A DNA stretch of 64,000 nucleotides from Neurospora intermedia (taxonomy: Eukaryota; Ascomycota; Sordariomycetes; Sordariales; Sordariaceae). Below the pieces are notes generated by a model that saw only the letters and a program-made list of their open reading frames with translations, was not told where the DNA came from and made no database searches. Both the position numbers and the translations under genes were made by a program. The stretch covers positions 2,356,001 through 2,420,000 of the forward strand of contig BTPP01000005.1 of the NCBI GenBank assembly GCA_037102815.1, in the 5' to 3' direction. Position 1 is the first letter of the stretch; every line of letters begins with the position of its first letter. This document shows, piece by piece, positions 1 to 11,738 of this stretch.

Positions 1-1690
1 TATATCAGCGTCAAAAGACTATGAACCAATTCTTTAGAGTCTTTCTCAAGTCTGACGAGTATAGTCCGTGTAACAGCGACTAGTGCAATGGGCTGAATGT
101 TGGCGAATAGTCTTTAAGACATTGTGGTTGCACGGGGAGTTGAAGAGACTTTTGGAGCACCACATTACATTGGACATTGGCAGTCAACGGACCAGGCAAA
201 ATGATTGTCTTTTTTCAGAGCGTCGAAAACAAGATATCACTGGAATTGGCTATGGAGTGCGAATTCTGGGGCTGTAATTGAACATTCCGCTATGTATGGC
301 ATATTCCCTGTCAGAGACAGCGGATGGGAGCCGATCAACGAAATCACATCCGATCAATGAAGGCATCACTCGCATGGAGGCTCCCGCGTAGGTAGGTTAC
401 AATCAATCCGACCACAACCCCTGAAACTCAATTGCCTCTTAGGGCTGGAACTAGGCTTGTCTTTAGTCGTGGTTCCCACGTGGTGGTGCTGTACAAGGGG
501 TGTATATCTTGACATCAGACCTGTCATTCCATTGTTGGATTGACCGAATGGCTGTGTCACTCTTGACCGTTCAATGGCATTGTATTTGCTCCTGATAGCA
601 CCCAATTTCTGGACGTCACTCACTTTGAGACAAGGCCTGCAATTCGGCTTAAATGTTAGCGACGAGAAAAAGAAAGGGAAAGCTTGAAGTGTAGAACAGG
701 GTGGAAAAGAGAGCGGCATCCGGACCGATCTCACCCTCTCAGCCCCTTCCGTATCCAACACTGGTGAGCTGCTGCCGTGGTTGGTATACCGATTTTACTG
801 TGTGACCCACACAGCAGATATCTATTCTGGAAACCTTCCAGGTTTGCAAAAAATGCCGCTGAACACCAACTTGATTTGTCTGATGATCGAACCACCAGGC
901 GGACCCGACCGGTGGTCAGCGGAATGAGGGGTCGGGTCGATTCCAATGGCAAATGGAGACCGATCATGTCCCCATTTTCAATTAATCAGCTTTACGCTGG
1001 GCAGATCGAATGGCAGAAGGTACTTAATTTCAGGCATGAAAGGAAGTCTACACTAAAAGCACCCTTGGAAGAGAGAATACTATACCTATTCTGGTGCAAC
1101 ATGTCTTAACTTCCAGGTTGTCGTTGAAAAAGCTTGGCAGTCGTGATGTCATGCGATGCGGGGTAGCTGTTCCACGTCGTTTGCCCTCAGTCTATATACT
1201 GTGTTATATCAAACCCGTCTAAATCAACAAACACTCAGCCTGGGTGAAAGTACAAACTTCATGGGTGTTCTGGCTGACCAATTGAGCCCATCTAGGCAGT
1301 TTCCAACTCACCTTTTGACCTTCAAGTCATTAAATACTGTAGTGATGTTGGCCTGTTAAATTCTCATGTACCTAGGGTCGTCAGCAGGGGGGCAGAAACA
1401 AACAACAGACAAATGCGGGAAAGTGGAGCTTAACTGTTGGACGTTAGGTTGTGGAACGTCCCGCACCCCGCCAATGTCGGTTTGTGATTGGTCGTCTCCA
1501 CACTACCACTTACACGGGAAGCTCCTTCCAGCTCTGTTACCTTTCAGAATTCGTCAATCGTGGCACCCTCGAAATGAGCTGCGTCACCGATTGGGAAAGA
1601 ACCAAACAGATGCCAAGAATCACGATTGCCCAAAAGATGTAGCATTGGTACCTTCCTGTTCCTGTTGATTGCAAACCTATACTACCTGCC
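1..1690. other. Left-edge intergenic region, no gene supported
   Basis: Several short reading frames occur on both strands, but none has a recognisable domain, consistent splice sites or coding-like composition. It is probably upstream sequence of the glutamate decarboxylase gene and of a neighbour outside the window. I see no RNA gene or repeat in it. Confidence 0.5.
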
Positions 1691-2120
1691 TCTAGTATTC
1701 ATATATATAATTTGCGCAACCCCTCAGCTCCTTCCCGTCTCCTGCTCAGTCTGACCATCCAATCTCCAATTCCAACAATTTCGAGTCTACTTTGGCTGTC
1801 CCAATTGCATCGCAAGGGCTTCGTGTCGTGTCTTCCTGTCGGTCTGTTTCAGCTCAGCCTCAACCTCAGCTACCTCGTAAGTGGTTCATCAGGGGACTGT
1901 CATTGTCATGGAGAAGCTCCCCACGTCAGCTCGTCTTACCATGACGGCCTCATCTTGTCTTGTCCTATCTACACTGCCCCTCTTGACGCCGTCCCTTTCC
2001 CAAACCAACTTTTATGAAAACGGACTGTCCATACTGACAATGCTGTCCGCTATATCCAATATCCAGACACCATAATACCATCATATTCCCACGTTTCAAT
2101 CTTTGCAAAACACTTCCAAA
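1691..2120 (+). promoter_or_regulatory. Putative core promoter and 5' leader of gad1
   Basis: A TATA-like AT run (catatatataattt) lies at about 1696-1710. It is followed by pyrimidine-rich sequence of the kind seen at fungal transcription starts. A good donor (GTAAGT) at 1877 suggests the leader may hold an intron before the ATG at 2121, but I could not settle its acceptor. The assignment rests only on position and motif. Confidence 0.35.
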
Positions 2121-3837
2121 ATGGTGCATCTTACTATCATCCCCAAGGAGGACGAGATCAGAGACGGGCTCGATATTCCACTTACGGGCGCCCTCAAGGC
2201 GGTCCATCTTCAGCTCGCCAACGATGAAGACCGTTTCACTACGAGCGTGTACGGCTCAAAGTTCGCCGCCGCCGACCTACCCCGCCATGAAATGCCCGAT
2301 GAGGAGATGCCCAAGGAAGTCGCTTACCGCATGATCAAGGACGAGCTGAGCCTGGATGGCAACCCATTGCTCAAGTATGTCATCGGATCATGCGTCTCTT
2401 CTTTCTTTAGATGTCCATTTGCTAACCAAACCACCACAGCCTCGCCTCGTTTGTTACCACATACATGGAGGAAGAAGCTGAAAAGCTCATGACCGAGTCC
2501 CTCCCCAAGAACTTCATCGATTACGAGGAGTATCCCCAGACGGCCGATATTCAGAACCGCTGCGTCTCCATGATTGGCCGCCTCTTCAATGCTCCAGTAA
2601 AGGATGCGGAGGCTAGCAGCGCCGTCGGAACATCGAGTGTTGGCTCTTCTGAGGCCATCATGCTCGGCGTCCTTGCCATGAAAAAACGTTGGAAGAACAA
2701 GCGTCTTGCCGAGGGAAAGCCCGTTGACAAGCCCAACCTGATCATGTCATCCGCTGTCCAGGTCTGCTGGGAAAAGGCCACTCGGTACTTTGAAGTGGAA
2801 GAGAAGTTCGTCTATTGCACACCCGACCGCTACGTCATCGATCCCAAGGAGACGGTCGATCTGGTGGACGAGAACACGATTGGCATCTGCTGCATTCTTG
2901 GCACAACATACACTGGCGAATACGAGGATGTCAAGGCCGTCAATGACTTGCTTGTGGAGAGGGGGCTGGACACACCAATCCATGTGGACGCCGCCAGCGG
3001 AGGTTTCGTTGCCCCCTTTGTCGTACCCGATTTGGAATGGGATTTTAGGCTGAAGAACGTTGTGTCCATCAACGTCTCTGGCCACAAGTACGGCCTCGTC
3101 TACCCCGGTGTCGGTTGGGTCGTCTGGCGTTCTGCCGAGTACCTTCCCCAGGAGCTGGTTTTCAACATCAACTACCTCGGTGCAGATCAAGCCTCCTTCA
3201 CCCTGAACTTCTCCAAGGGTGCTAGCCAGGTCATCGGCCAGTACTATCAGCTCATCCGTCTCGGCAAGCACGGCTACCGCGCTATCATGTCCAACCTGAC
3301 GCGCACAGCTGACTACCTCGCTGATTCGCTTGCCGCTCTTGGATTCATCATCATGTCCCAGAAGTCTGGTCAAGGCTTGCCTTTGGTCGCATTCCGTCTC
3401 AAGGAGGATCCGGACCGTACCTATGATGAGTTCGCTCTTGCCCATCAGCTTCGTGTGCGCGGATGGATTGTCCCCGCGTACACCATGGCGCCCAAAACGG
3501 AAGGGCTAAAGATGCTCAGAATCGTCGTCAGAGAAGATTTCTCTAGGAACAGGTGTGATGGGCTCATCAGTGATATCAGGTCGTGCCAAGGTATACTCGA
3601 GCAGATGGACAAGGAAACTGTCAAGAAGCAGCAGGAGTTCATCCACAAGCATCACGTTGTAAGCGGGAAGGCATCGCACAACCATCCTAAATATCACGTA
3701 AGTACCGTAACAAGGTCCCGTGCTGTTGTTTCTGTGTGGATCAGCGGCCCCTTGAAGAGAGACAAGCTGACCACGTACTATAGAAGGAGAAACACTCGTT
3801 GCAGGGCAAGACGGGGAAGACGCACTCTATCTGCTGA
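2121..3837 (+). CDS. gad1: Glutamate decarboxylase (PLP-dependent), three exons
   Basis: Cytosolic enzyme converting glutamate to GABA and CO2, the first step of the GABA shunt. Exons are 2121-2374, 2440-3697 and 3784-3837, giving 521 residues, close to the usual fungal length. The joined protein reads [17 protein letters not shown] across the first splice, which matches the family. The group II decarboxylase fold is clear: [10 protein letters not shown] near residue 155, the HVDAASGGF Asp, and SGHKYG with the PLP-binding Lys at about residue 301. Intron 1 carries a GCTAAC branch site. Intron 2 (3698-3783) is supported because splicing swaps an unlikely read-through tail for a short Lys/Ser-rich end, [17 protein letters not shown]. 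The ATG at 2121 is chosen because it opens the MVHLTIIPK start and follows an A-rich context. It converges on the monooxygenase gene downstream. Confidence 0.95.
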
Positions 3838-4334
3838 TTATTGTCAAGATACGGTGGTCGGAAAGCAATGGTTCGCGGAACCAAGCAACACCAGGGTAAG
3901 GGTGCGGATCAGAAGTTCGGCCTTGATCTTCCTGATGGGAAGAAGTTGCTTACCCTCCGCACCGGGGCTTAGTGGGCGTTGATATCGGAGACAAGCTAAG
4001 GATCCTCTCTAATACGTGTATTTTATTTCTTATTTCACCAGCCGTTTTCTTTGGCAAGGAAAATCAGCACTATGGTCAGGAAAAGACCAACAATGAGCAC
4101 TATATGACACCGTCTCAAACTCATTTGTGAACTAAATTGATGTGACAACTCTAAAAACCATACCGGAAACCTATCCAAACCAATGCATGCAAAACGACCA
4201 CTATACAAAAAAGATGCAGCCAAAAGAAAATCGAACTATGTACAAAGACCCTTATTCATAAGACATATACATGTATATCCGATCGGCCTGTTTCCGAGCA
4301 CTTTCCCCCTTTTCCTCTCCGGGTATCATGCCGC
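3838..4334. other. Convergent intergenic region
   Basis: This is the shared 3' flank of two tail-to-tail genes. It holds AT-rich stretches suited to 3' ends of both transcripts and no supported gene. Confidence 0.5.
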
Positions 4335-6321
4335 TTACTGCTTGGTAGTAAAAGCACCAAAGTACTTCTCCAGGGCCTCCACCGTCTTGCCGCCCTCCTC
4401 GAGCTTGCACACAAAGCCCACGTACCCATCCGGCCTCACAACCACCACACCGCCCTTGTCCTCATCAAAGCCCATCTTCGCATGCGCCGCCGCCTTGGCG
4501 TCGGGCACCCTGCGATCCCACCGGTCGTCCGCATAGACATTATCCCTGTACCGCGCCAACAGCGCAGGCAAGTCGCGCGAGATCTCGACCTCGGGGCGCT
4601 TGGCAGCAAAGACGGTCGCCAAAGTAAAGAACTTGCTGTGCGGGTTGTGGCGCTCATGGTGGCTGACGGTGTCGATGTCGGGGCGCTGGAAGCGGGAGAA
4701 GAAGCTGTCGGGCTTCTGCAGACCGGCAGCGAGGGACTCCAAAGCGGATTTCTGGGCGGGGGAGGTGAGAGAGCCGGCAAAGATGAAGAGGCGGAAGGAG
4801 CCGTTGAGCGGGATTTCTTGCTCGAGGTGCACCACGTTGGCGTCGACGACGCGGGTGACGGTGGAGTTGATAAAGAGACGGCCGGGCACAAGCTTGGTGG
4901 TTTGGTCCTCGGGGGAGAGAATGGTCGGGGAAGTGCCGGCCGGGTGGTGGGCGGCGGAGTAGTTGAGCGCGTTGGGCTTGTAGAAGACGCCGTACCCGGA
5001 CGTGAACTCGCATGCCTCCTTGAAGGTCTTGATGAACTCGTTCTCTTCGGCCGACTGCTGAGCGTCCGGGTTGGTGTGGGTGCCCGAGGCAGTGGCCTGG
5101 GCGGTGGAGGCGGCGTCGGGCCGCTGCGAAAAGAGCTTGGCGTACTTGTTGTCGAAGGCGAGCAGGGTCTCGGCGACGTCCTTGCGCTCGGGCTCATAGG
5201 TTTCGAGAATGTGGCGGTCGGCGAAGCCGCCTTCGACGGCGTGGATCTTCCACGCGAGGTTGAGCGCGTCGAGGAAGGCCGTGTTCATGCCCTGTCCGGC
5301 CTTGGGCGAGTGCGTGTGGCAGGCGTCGCCGCCGAGGAAGACGCGGTGGTCGAGCGTGTACTTGTCGGAAATGCCCTGGCCGATCGGGTAGACAGAGTAC
5401 CACTCGACGCGCTCCCACTCGATGGAATAGGGCGCGAGGATGCGCTTGGCGGCCGCCTGGACTTCGGCCTCGGTGGCGGTCTTGCGCGGGTGGAAGTCGG
5501 CGTCCGTGGAAGAGGCGATCTGGATGTACAGACGCACCATGTTGGCCTCGCGGGGGATCACCATGATGGATCCGTGCTCCGAGTGGATGGTGCACTTCAT
5601 CTTCATGTCGGGGAAGTCGGTCTTGACGACGCCGTCCATGACGCCCCACACGTACGAGATGGGGTCCTTGTGCGTGATGCCGATCTTGAGCTGGTCGCGG
5701 ATGAAGGAGCGGGCACCCTCGCCGCCGAAGAGGTACTTGGCCTTGACGGTTTCCGTCTTGCTGCTGTCGTCCACGTGCGCGAGCTGGACGGTTACGGGGT
5801 ACTCAGGGTCGGCCTTCTCGTCCGAGGTGAAGCCGGTGATGGTCCAGGGGCGCTGGATCTCAGTGCCATTCTTCTCGAGGTCGGCGATGAACACGCGCTC
5901 GATTAGACCCTGGTGCAGAAGGGTGGTGAAGGGGTAGCGGGCATCGATAAATTCGGGGCAGCTGGGCCAGGTGCCGGTACGCACGATGCCGCCGCCGGTC
6001 TTGGGAGGGTCCCAGAAGGCGACCTCGTACACACGGGCGGGCTTGTGGGCCATGATGGCGGACTTGAGACCCATGTTCCGCAGAAGATCAAGGGACCGGG
6101 GCTGGATACCATCGGCACGACCGGTGGCGGTGGGCTCGGGCCTGTTGTCGATGTGCTTGATCTTGTAACCCCATCGTGAGAGACAGGTAGAGAGCATGAG
6201 GCCTACGGGGCCGGCACCGACAATGACTGTAAGGGTGTCTTAGTGATGGGTGTGCGAATATCTACTGAGTGAAGAGACTTCACTTACCGATGTCATAGTA
6301 GTTATCTGATTGTGTCGCCAT
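4335..6321 (-). CDS. FAD-dependent aromatic monooxygenase, phenol 2-monooxygenase type
   Basis: Predicted flavoprotein hydroxylase of the phenol hydroxylase family (FAD_binding_3 plus a thioredoxin-like dimerisation domain), using NAD(P)H and O2 on a phenolic substrate. Exons are 6288-6321 and 4335-6226, giving 641 residues, the normal family length. The tiny first exon supplies the start of the Rossmann motif, so the mature N-terminus reads [15 protein letters not shown] with GAGPVG at residues 15-20. The second FAD motif, [16 protein letters not shown], lies near residues 305-322. The C-terminal domain starts near [10 protein letters not shown] and ends with [13 protein letters not shown], typical of the family. 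No peroxisomal SKL end is present. The native substrate cannot be told from sequence. No cluster of aromatic catabolism genes is adjacent, so it could also act on a secondary metabolite. Confidence 0.92.
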
Positions 6322-8260
6322 GGTGTGTAAATGTGTATGTGAGTGTAGTTACTGGAAAAAAAGGAACGAAACCAGAGACAAAAGAGCAATGAAGGGGGGT
6401 ATCTTGAACAGGAGATGGATGGACGGACGGATGAATGAACAGAAATGATGATGGATGGTCAATCAACAAAGACAAAGAAGAAGCGAAGGGAATCACGAGT
6501 TAGTAATTATATCTCAATCATCACGACAGGGTAACACGCCGGCCATCTCGCAACACACACCGAAATCCGGGATGGATTCCGAGAATTGGGGAAACACCAA
6601 AATCGGGGCAAGTGTATCCATAGTGTAGAGATGAGCCGGTTCACCGCGATAGGCTTTGTCCAGGCGAGCGGGCGAGGGATCTCCAAGAAGTGCGGCAAGC
6701 GGACCCGGTATGTAGAGTAGTGTATTGGTGAGATTTGACAGCTCCTGTTCCAGACACAGCAGTGAGGCACGGCAGAAAGGGGACACACAAGTGCGTCAGA
6801 GGAGTGTGAGGCTTGGTGGCACCCAGAGGGCTGAATAATGCTGTGCTCCTTGAAAGAGAGCAAAAGGCTGCATCATGATTGGCCAGATCACTTTGTTCGG
6901 ATCCGTCCATGGCTGTCCTGGGGCTCTGTGCTACGTTGTGGTTCGTCGGAAGGATGGGTAGGATTGGGTGAAGGAAGACGGGGAGGGGAAGGTCGGGAAT
7001 GGAACACGGTAGTCGTTGGTGGGGCCGCGCGGGTGGTAGTGGGATACAAGTGGATGTTCACAGGCGTTCGGTACCAGGCAGTGCAGTCTGCCACGGGGTT
7101 ACCAACGGCTGCGGCCTCGGGACAGGGAAAAATAAACATTGTCCCCCAGGGCAGTTCCCCACAGCAACCATAGCAACCACGACTTGCCGTCCCGAAGCCC
7201 AGGCCCGAACTCCAGGCCAGGATAATCCCGTTGTCACCGATCATCTGTCCCGAGATCTTGGTCCGGCTTTTTTTTCATCACCTTCTTTTGTGTTTTCTCC
7301 TTTTCCAGGGCCTGTGTTTTGCAAGCTACCATACTGCGTACACTAGACCAGCTTGTTGCCCCCCGAAACCTGGTGGGGTCGGCGCTTGTTTACTTGCTGA
7401 GCTTCTGGCTTTCCTTGTCCGTCACGAATGAAACAAAGCCGTTACCTTTGCCGTTGCCAACTCGGAAAGGGAGAAGCCCGTGATAAGATCGGATTCCCTG
7501 TGGACAATTGAGCTGTCACCGCTCTCGGGAATTTTGACCCTAAGCCCCTTCCTTGATGATCATCAACAGCGGTCCCCCGCTTCGCCGCAATCGCTCTCGT
7601 TCACGGTTTCACCTTGGCATTCCAATTCTGCAGACGGAGACATGGTTCACGGATGTCGAAAGGGCCCCTAGAAAACATCGACATACAATAGAACAAAGAA
7701 GGCAATATCGGTCTTCACAGCGTCACCCAGAATGTGTTTGTGTTGCTTGCGGGACTTTGGGGAATCCATCTCGCTGTGGACCTTGGTGGAGTCGCAATCC
7801 CACCGCGGGCGGCCAACTCCATCCTTTACCCCATGGGACCGACTCGCCCAGCTCCACGATAATGGGGCCTCAGTCTTCTACGTCTTATCTCTTTGCAACC
7901 TGACAACCCAGAAGCATCAATTATTCTCCCACCCATTGCTTCCTCCAACATGACAGCCTTCGTCTCTAGCAAACCCGACACCTGATGATGGCCAGACGTC
8001 AACAAAGTCAGACACTAGCCGTCGCAGCCGCAGCCGCAATGGTTACACGGACTGATGTTGTCGTCGAGACAACACATCATGGTTACCTACGCTAGAGATG
8101 AGGTCTAACGGAGATTTATTTGTCATCTGCCTGATGGGCCGTCATACAAGACAAGTCGGTGCCAGGCAGCAACTTGTGACACTTCCATACTTCATTTCTT
8201 GAGACAATGTAAACTCTCCTCCAAATTCATCCTTACTGCTCACACTCGGGACATACATCC
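6322..8260. other. Intergenic region between divergent genes
   Basis: About 1.9 kb separate the starts of the monooxygenase (-) and the HET gene (+), so both promoters must lie here. Short reading frames are present but none is convincing. No RNA gene or repeat was seen. Confidence 0.5.
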
Positions 8261-10525
8261 ATGATGGGATCCCAAATAAAACCGCGACAGCTGAACAAGC
8301 TTTGTCAGAAATGCCAGCAAATCTTTCCTGTGACGGGGCCTTGGCCTTGGGACCGACCAGAACCTGACCAAGCTTTTTCGGGCGGAAAACAATGGCACTT
8401 GCGCGATTTCACCATCGACGAACTCGACGAATCTGCAACTATCGATGGCTGTCATCTGTGCCGCGTATTCCTCGACTCGTTGATTTCCAGCTTCATCATC
8501 CGCAGAAACTATCACGGCTACACATCTTGGCGGGAAGACGTCAAAACAATCACGTTTTATCTCAGATTGGTCAACCGTGATCACGACCCTGACAGCTACA
8601 ACTTTTCACTGGGTCACGATGTAAAACCCTTTCGTGCGGGCTCGTCGATTGACTTGAAACCTGTTACTCCGAAAGATTCACCCTTTCAACCGTCTTGGGT
8701 AATACGTTCCAATCATCTCCCATATGGCTACAAAAACAGCCCTTCTCCGGTGACAATCTTTCAACCTTCATCAACAACAAACTTCGATCCGCTTGCTCTT
8801 GGCCAAATCAGGAGCTGGATTCACGACTGCACCCATAGCCACGAGGCCTGCAGACGAGCGTCGTTGGTTCAGAACAGCATGGTCGAGTTCCTGGAAAAGG
8901 TGCGCTTTATTGATGTCGGGCTCGATGACACGGCTACGGTTCGCTTGGTGGAGAGAATCAAGGACACAAATGTCAATTACATCACCCTCAGCTACAGGTG
9001 GACTGCAGAAACACCAAAAACGAATCTGAAAACCCACAACAAGGACCAATACCATCAATCGATCCCTACCGAGAACTGGCCCCAGATCTACAAGGATGCC
9101 GTTGCTTTATCTCGCACCCTAGGTATACGTTATGTATGGATCGATTCGCTTTGTATCATCCAGGACGACGGGAAAGACTGGAACACTCAAGCTTCGTTGA
9201 TGCATCGCATTTACACCCATGGCTACCTCAACCTCGCCCATGCATGTGCCGAATTCTCACCTGGCCTTGAGCTTACCCGGGACCCAATCTCTGTATCGCC
9301 CTGTGTTCTTTCACGTACTCGTACTGCCAGCTCGAGAGAATACTGGGCTTGTTTCAGGAACTACACTCCGTCATCAGACCTTGCACGTGCTCCACTCTAC
9401 TCAAGAGGATGGTGCTACCAGGAGAGATTTTTAGCTACGCGCACTGTTCACTTTAGCCAGAAGCTCTATTGGGAGTGCAAAGCCGGACACGCTTCTGAAT
9501 CATTCACAGGAGACAAGGGATTGGCTTGGTCCAGGGGTTCCGCGAGCGATAACCCCGACATAATCGCATCTGTTGATCAAGCCAACGACCAAAGCCTTTC
9601 CAGTGTCGTAGATGCGAGCATAGTATGGCAGAAAATAGTCCATGACTATAGCCAGACACAGTTGACACAATATTCGGACAGGCTGGCCGCTTTGAGGGGT
9701 ATTTTCAACAGATTCTGGGAAATTTTTGATGGATCACAGGAGCGCGACTGGTGTGTGGCGGGGTTGTGGAAGAAATGTCTGACCCGGCAGCTGATATGGC
9801 ACCGTGTTTCGCATCGTCACGGCCACTATGACGAGTTCGAAATGATACGGGACACTGCCTACTATGCATCATTCGAGAAACAACTTGCTGGCTTCCCATC
9901 ATGGTCCTGGGCTTCATGCCCAACCTCCTTGGGCTCATCGTTCATTGCTTGGCCGAGTTATACAACAGAATCCTATTATGAATCTCTGGTGGGGGTTGAG
10001 ACCATCATTCCACTCAACTCTCAAGCCCTTCACCTTGGCTATCCTGGCTTCGAGTCCTCCGCACTGATCTTGCGCACTGCGTTTGACTTCTTCAGTTTTG
10101 ACGCCGAACAGCTTCTCTCAAAATGGGAGTCCTGGTATTCTACGTGCAAAGCTGACGCCCGAGCGTATAACGGTGACATGTGCCAGTTTCAAGTAACGAT
10201 AAACCTTGACCGGCCAATACTAGGCGTTGTCAATAAGCAAGCTCTACGGCTGCTCCCTATCCGCATGGAGTGCCGAGCTGAACGGTGGAATACCGTATGG
10301 ATCGAGGGTATCCTCCTAGAGGAATTGGGTGTGGAGGACGGTTTACCGACATTCCGCCGGATGGGCCACTGGTCGCATAGGTACGACATGGATGCTGGCA
10401 CACAACAAAGCCCAATTCCCGGATTGTTGGGACCTTTTGACACCAAGGAGCGTCTCGAGATTGAACTAGAAAAGTTCAGAAAGAGGCGTGAATCACCTCC
10501 ATTCCACAGGTATAAGTTGGTCTAA
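8261..10525 (+). CDS. HET-domain protein (heterokaryon incompatibility type), single exon
   Basis: A 754-residue protein with an intact HET domain at about residues 235-390. The three conserved blocks are all present: YITLSYRWTAETPKT near 239, RYVWIDSLCIIQDDGKDW near 290, and SRGWCYQERFLATRTVHF near 384. The N-terminus carries a CQKC pair, and a further CHLC near residue 65, as in many fungal HET proteins of this class. The C-terminal half has no assigned domain. HET proteins take part in non-self recognition and in cell-death reactions after hyphal fusion, and most family members have no known partner. No intron is needed, as the frame is open throughout. It lies in a gene-poor stretch with inverted-repeat elements downstream, as is common for this variable family. 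Confidence 0.93.
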   Translation: MMGSQIKPRQLNKLCQKCQQIFPVTGPWPWDRPEPDQAFSGGKQWHLRDFTIDELDESATIDGCHLCRVFLDSLISSFIIRRNYHGYTSWREDVKTITFYLRLVNRDHDPDSYNFSLGHDVKPFRAGSSIDLKPVTPKDSPFQPSWVIRSNHLPYGYKNSPSPVTIFQPSSTTNFDPLALGQIRSWIHDCTHSHEACRRASLVQNSMVEFLEKVRFIDVGLDDTATVRLVERIKDTNVNYITLSYRWTAETPKTNLKTHNKDQYHQSIPTENWPQIYKDAVALSRTLGIRYVWIDSLCIIQDDGKDWNTQASLMHRIYTHGYLNLAHACAEFSPGLELTRDPISVSPCVLSRTRTASSREYWACFRNYTPSSDLARAPLYSRGWCYQERFLATRTVHFSQKLYWECKAGHASESFTGDKGLAWSRGSASDNPDIIASVDQANDQSLSSVVDASIVWQKIVHDYSQTQLTQYSDRLAALRGIFNRFWEIFDGSQERDWCVAGLWKKCLTRQLIWHRVSHRHGHYDEFEMIRDTAYYASFEKQLAGFPSWSWASCPTSLGSSFIAWPSYTTESYYESLVGVETIIPLNSQALHLGYPGFESSALILRTAFDFFSFDAEQLLSKWESWYSTCKADARAYNGDMCQFQVTINLDRPILGVVNKQALRLLPIRMECRAERWNTVWIEGILLEELGVEDGLPTFRRMGHWSHRYDMDAGTQQSPIPGLLGPFDTKERLEIELEKFRKRRESPPFHRYKLV

Positions 10526-10670
10526 ATCAGGTACCATACGGCCAAGTATTCTCTACCTACCACTCGTGGAAAATAAACATGCTATCCCTCAACCTCGATT
10601 CAGTCCATGTGAGTCGTCTCACTTTAGCCACCTGGTGAGCTTTGGTAAACTACCTACCTACCTACCTACC
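10526..10670. repeat. 3' flank with CTAC microsatellite
   Basis: A run of the tetramer CTAC (ctacctacctacctacc) ends directly against the TA that flanks the MITE copy starting at 10673. Confidence 0.7.
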
Positions 10671-10672
10671 TA

Positions 10673-10987
10673 CCGTATAGACTCGGTTCGTTGATTTTGA
10701 ACTTCCACGGAAACCAGGCATGAGCAGTAAGCATACTACAACATTCATGCTCACCAGAAGTTACATGCAAGATGGTCATTCAAATTCCCCCACACTTCAG
10801 CGCCCTTGAGAAAACAGGTACAGAAGAAAGGAAAAAAAGAGAATCGAATTTACGGTACTCCGGGGTGGCAACACGACCCCCCCACTTATTTTGGTAGGCA
10901 TAAAATGCACATATCCGGGCAGTATGCTTTTACAGATTTTGCCTGATTTCCTGGGATCCTAAAACCCAACGCCCCGTGTCTTTGCGG
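10673..10987 (+). mobile_element. MITE copy A, 315 bases, TA-flanked
   Basis: Non-coding element with imperfect terminal inverted repeats of about 54 bases (left CCGTATAGACTCGG, right end the complement of CCGCAAAGACACGGGG). It is flanked by TA on both sides, as expected for a Tc1/mariner-type target. Its interior matches the copy at 60501-60815 in reversed orientation. Both full copies are exactly 315 bases by my count. Confidence 0.85.
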
Positions 10988-10989
10988 TA

Positions 10990-11738
10990 CCTACCTTTGC
11001 ATACCTGAACCCCCTTCCCAACAGGTATATGTAATCTGGGGATTGCAGAATTTGGAAATTCGGAGGTTTTGCGCTTGGGCTACGTGCACCATCCACGCGT
11101 GATGGCACCAGTTGATCGATGCCTTCTTCATTGGTGGATGAGTCCCTAATCCTCATCTCTACCGATGATGACGTGGGCGAAAAGATTCGACATACGTGAC
11201 ATCGTCGACTTTGGTACAACGAGTGTGTCATTTTTTAATGGCGACAAAATCGGTCAGTCACAGTCCACCTCTCGGGTCAGTTGAACGATTAAACAGAGCA
11301 AGTGTTGACTATAAGTGTATAGTAAATTGATCTTAGCTTGTCTTTCTCTCTCTCTCGAGAGAGAGGGAGGACAGACTTGGCGACTATTTATCTAATGCCT
11401 GATGCTGTGTCTGGCAATGCTCATCCATGTAACTGCCAAGTATGCACCAGCCCATCGTGGCGCGCAACATCTCCCTGGAGTCAGAGAGACGGGTCACCGC
11501 CTTGTTGACCGATTCACTCCTAGCTATGTTCGTGCGCACCTTTGCGCCTTTGGCCATCGCTGTGATCCAAATTCCATTCTAAAGATAGGTATTTCCAGGA
11601 GTAATCTACCAACATCATCACTTGTTCCATCCAGCTTGATGACTCTAAGCCTGCTATCTTTGTTATAGCATATTCTATCTTCTGTAGCGCAGAGAGGGGG
11701 AGCGCTGCAAAGCAAGTCGTGACATGTGCCTTGGAAAA
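10990..11738. other. Intergenic region, no gene supported
   Basis: Contains a short perfect palindromic CT/GA tract (ctctctctcgagagagag, near 11345) and otherwise nothing I can identify. It lies at the 3' side of the hypothetical gene on the minus strand. Confidence 0.45.

Noticed and set aside
2747-3445. 232-codon frame opposite glutamate decarboxylase
   Set aside because: Mirror frame of a strongly conserved enzyme; no motif of its own.
4482-5906. 474-codon frame opposite the monooxygenase
   Set aside because: Val/Gly/Asp-rich shadow caused by the GC-biased third positions of the real gene on the other strand; no domain.
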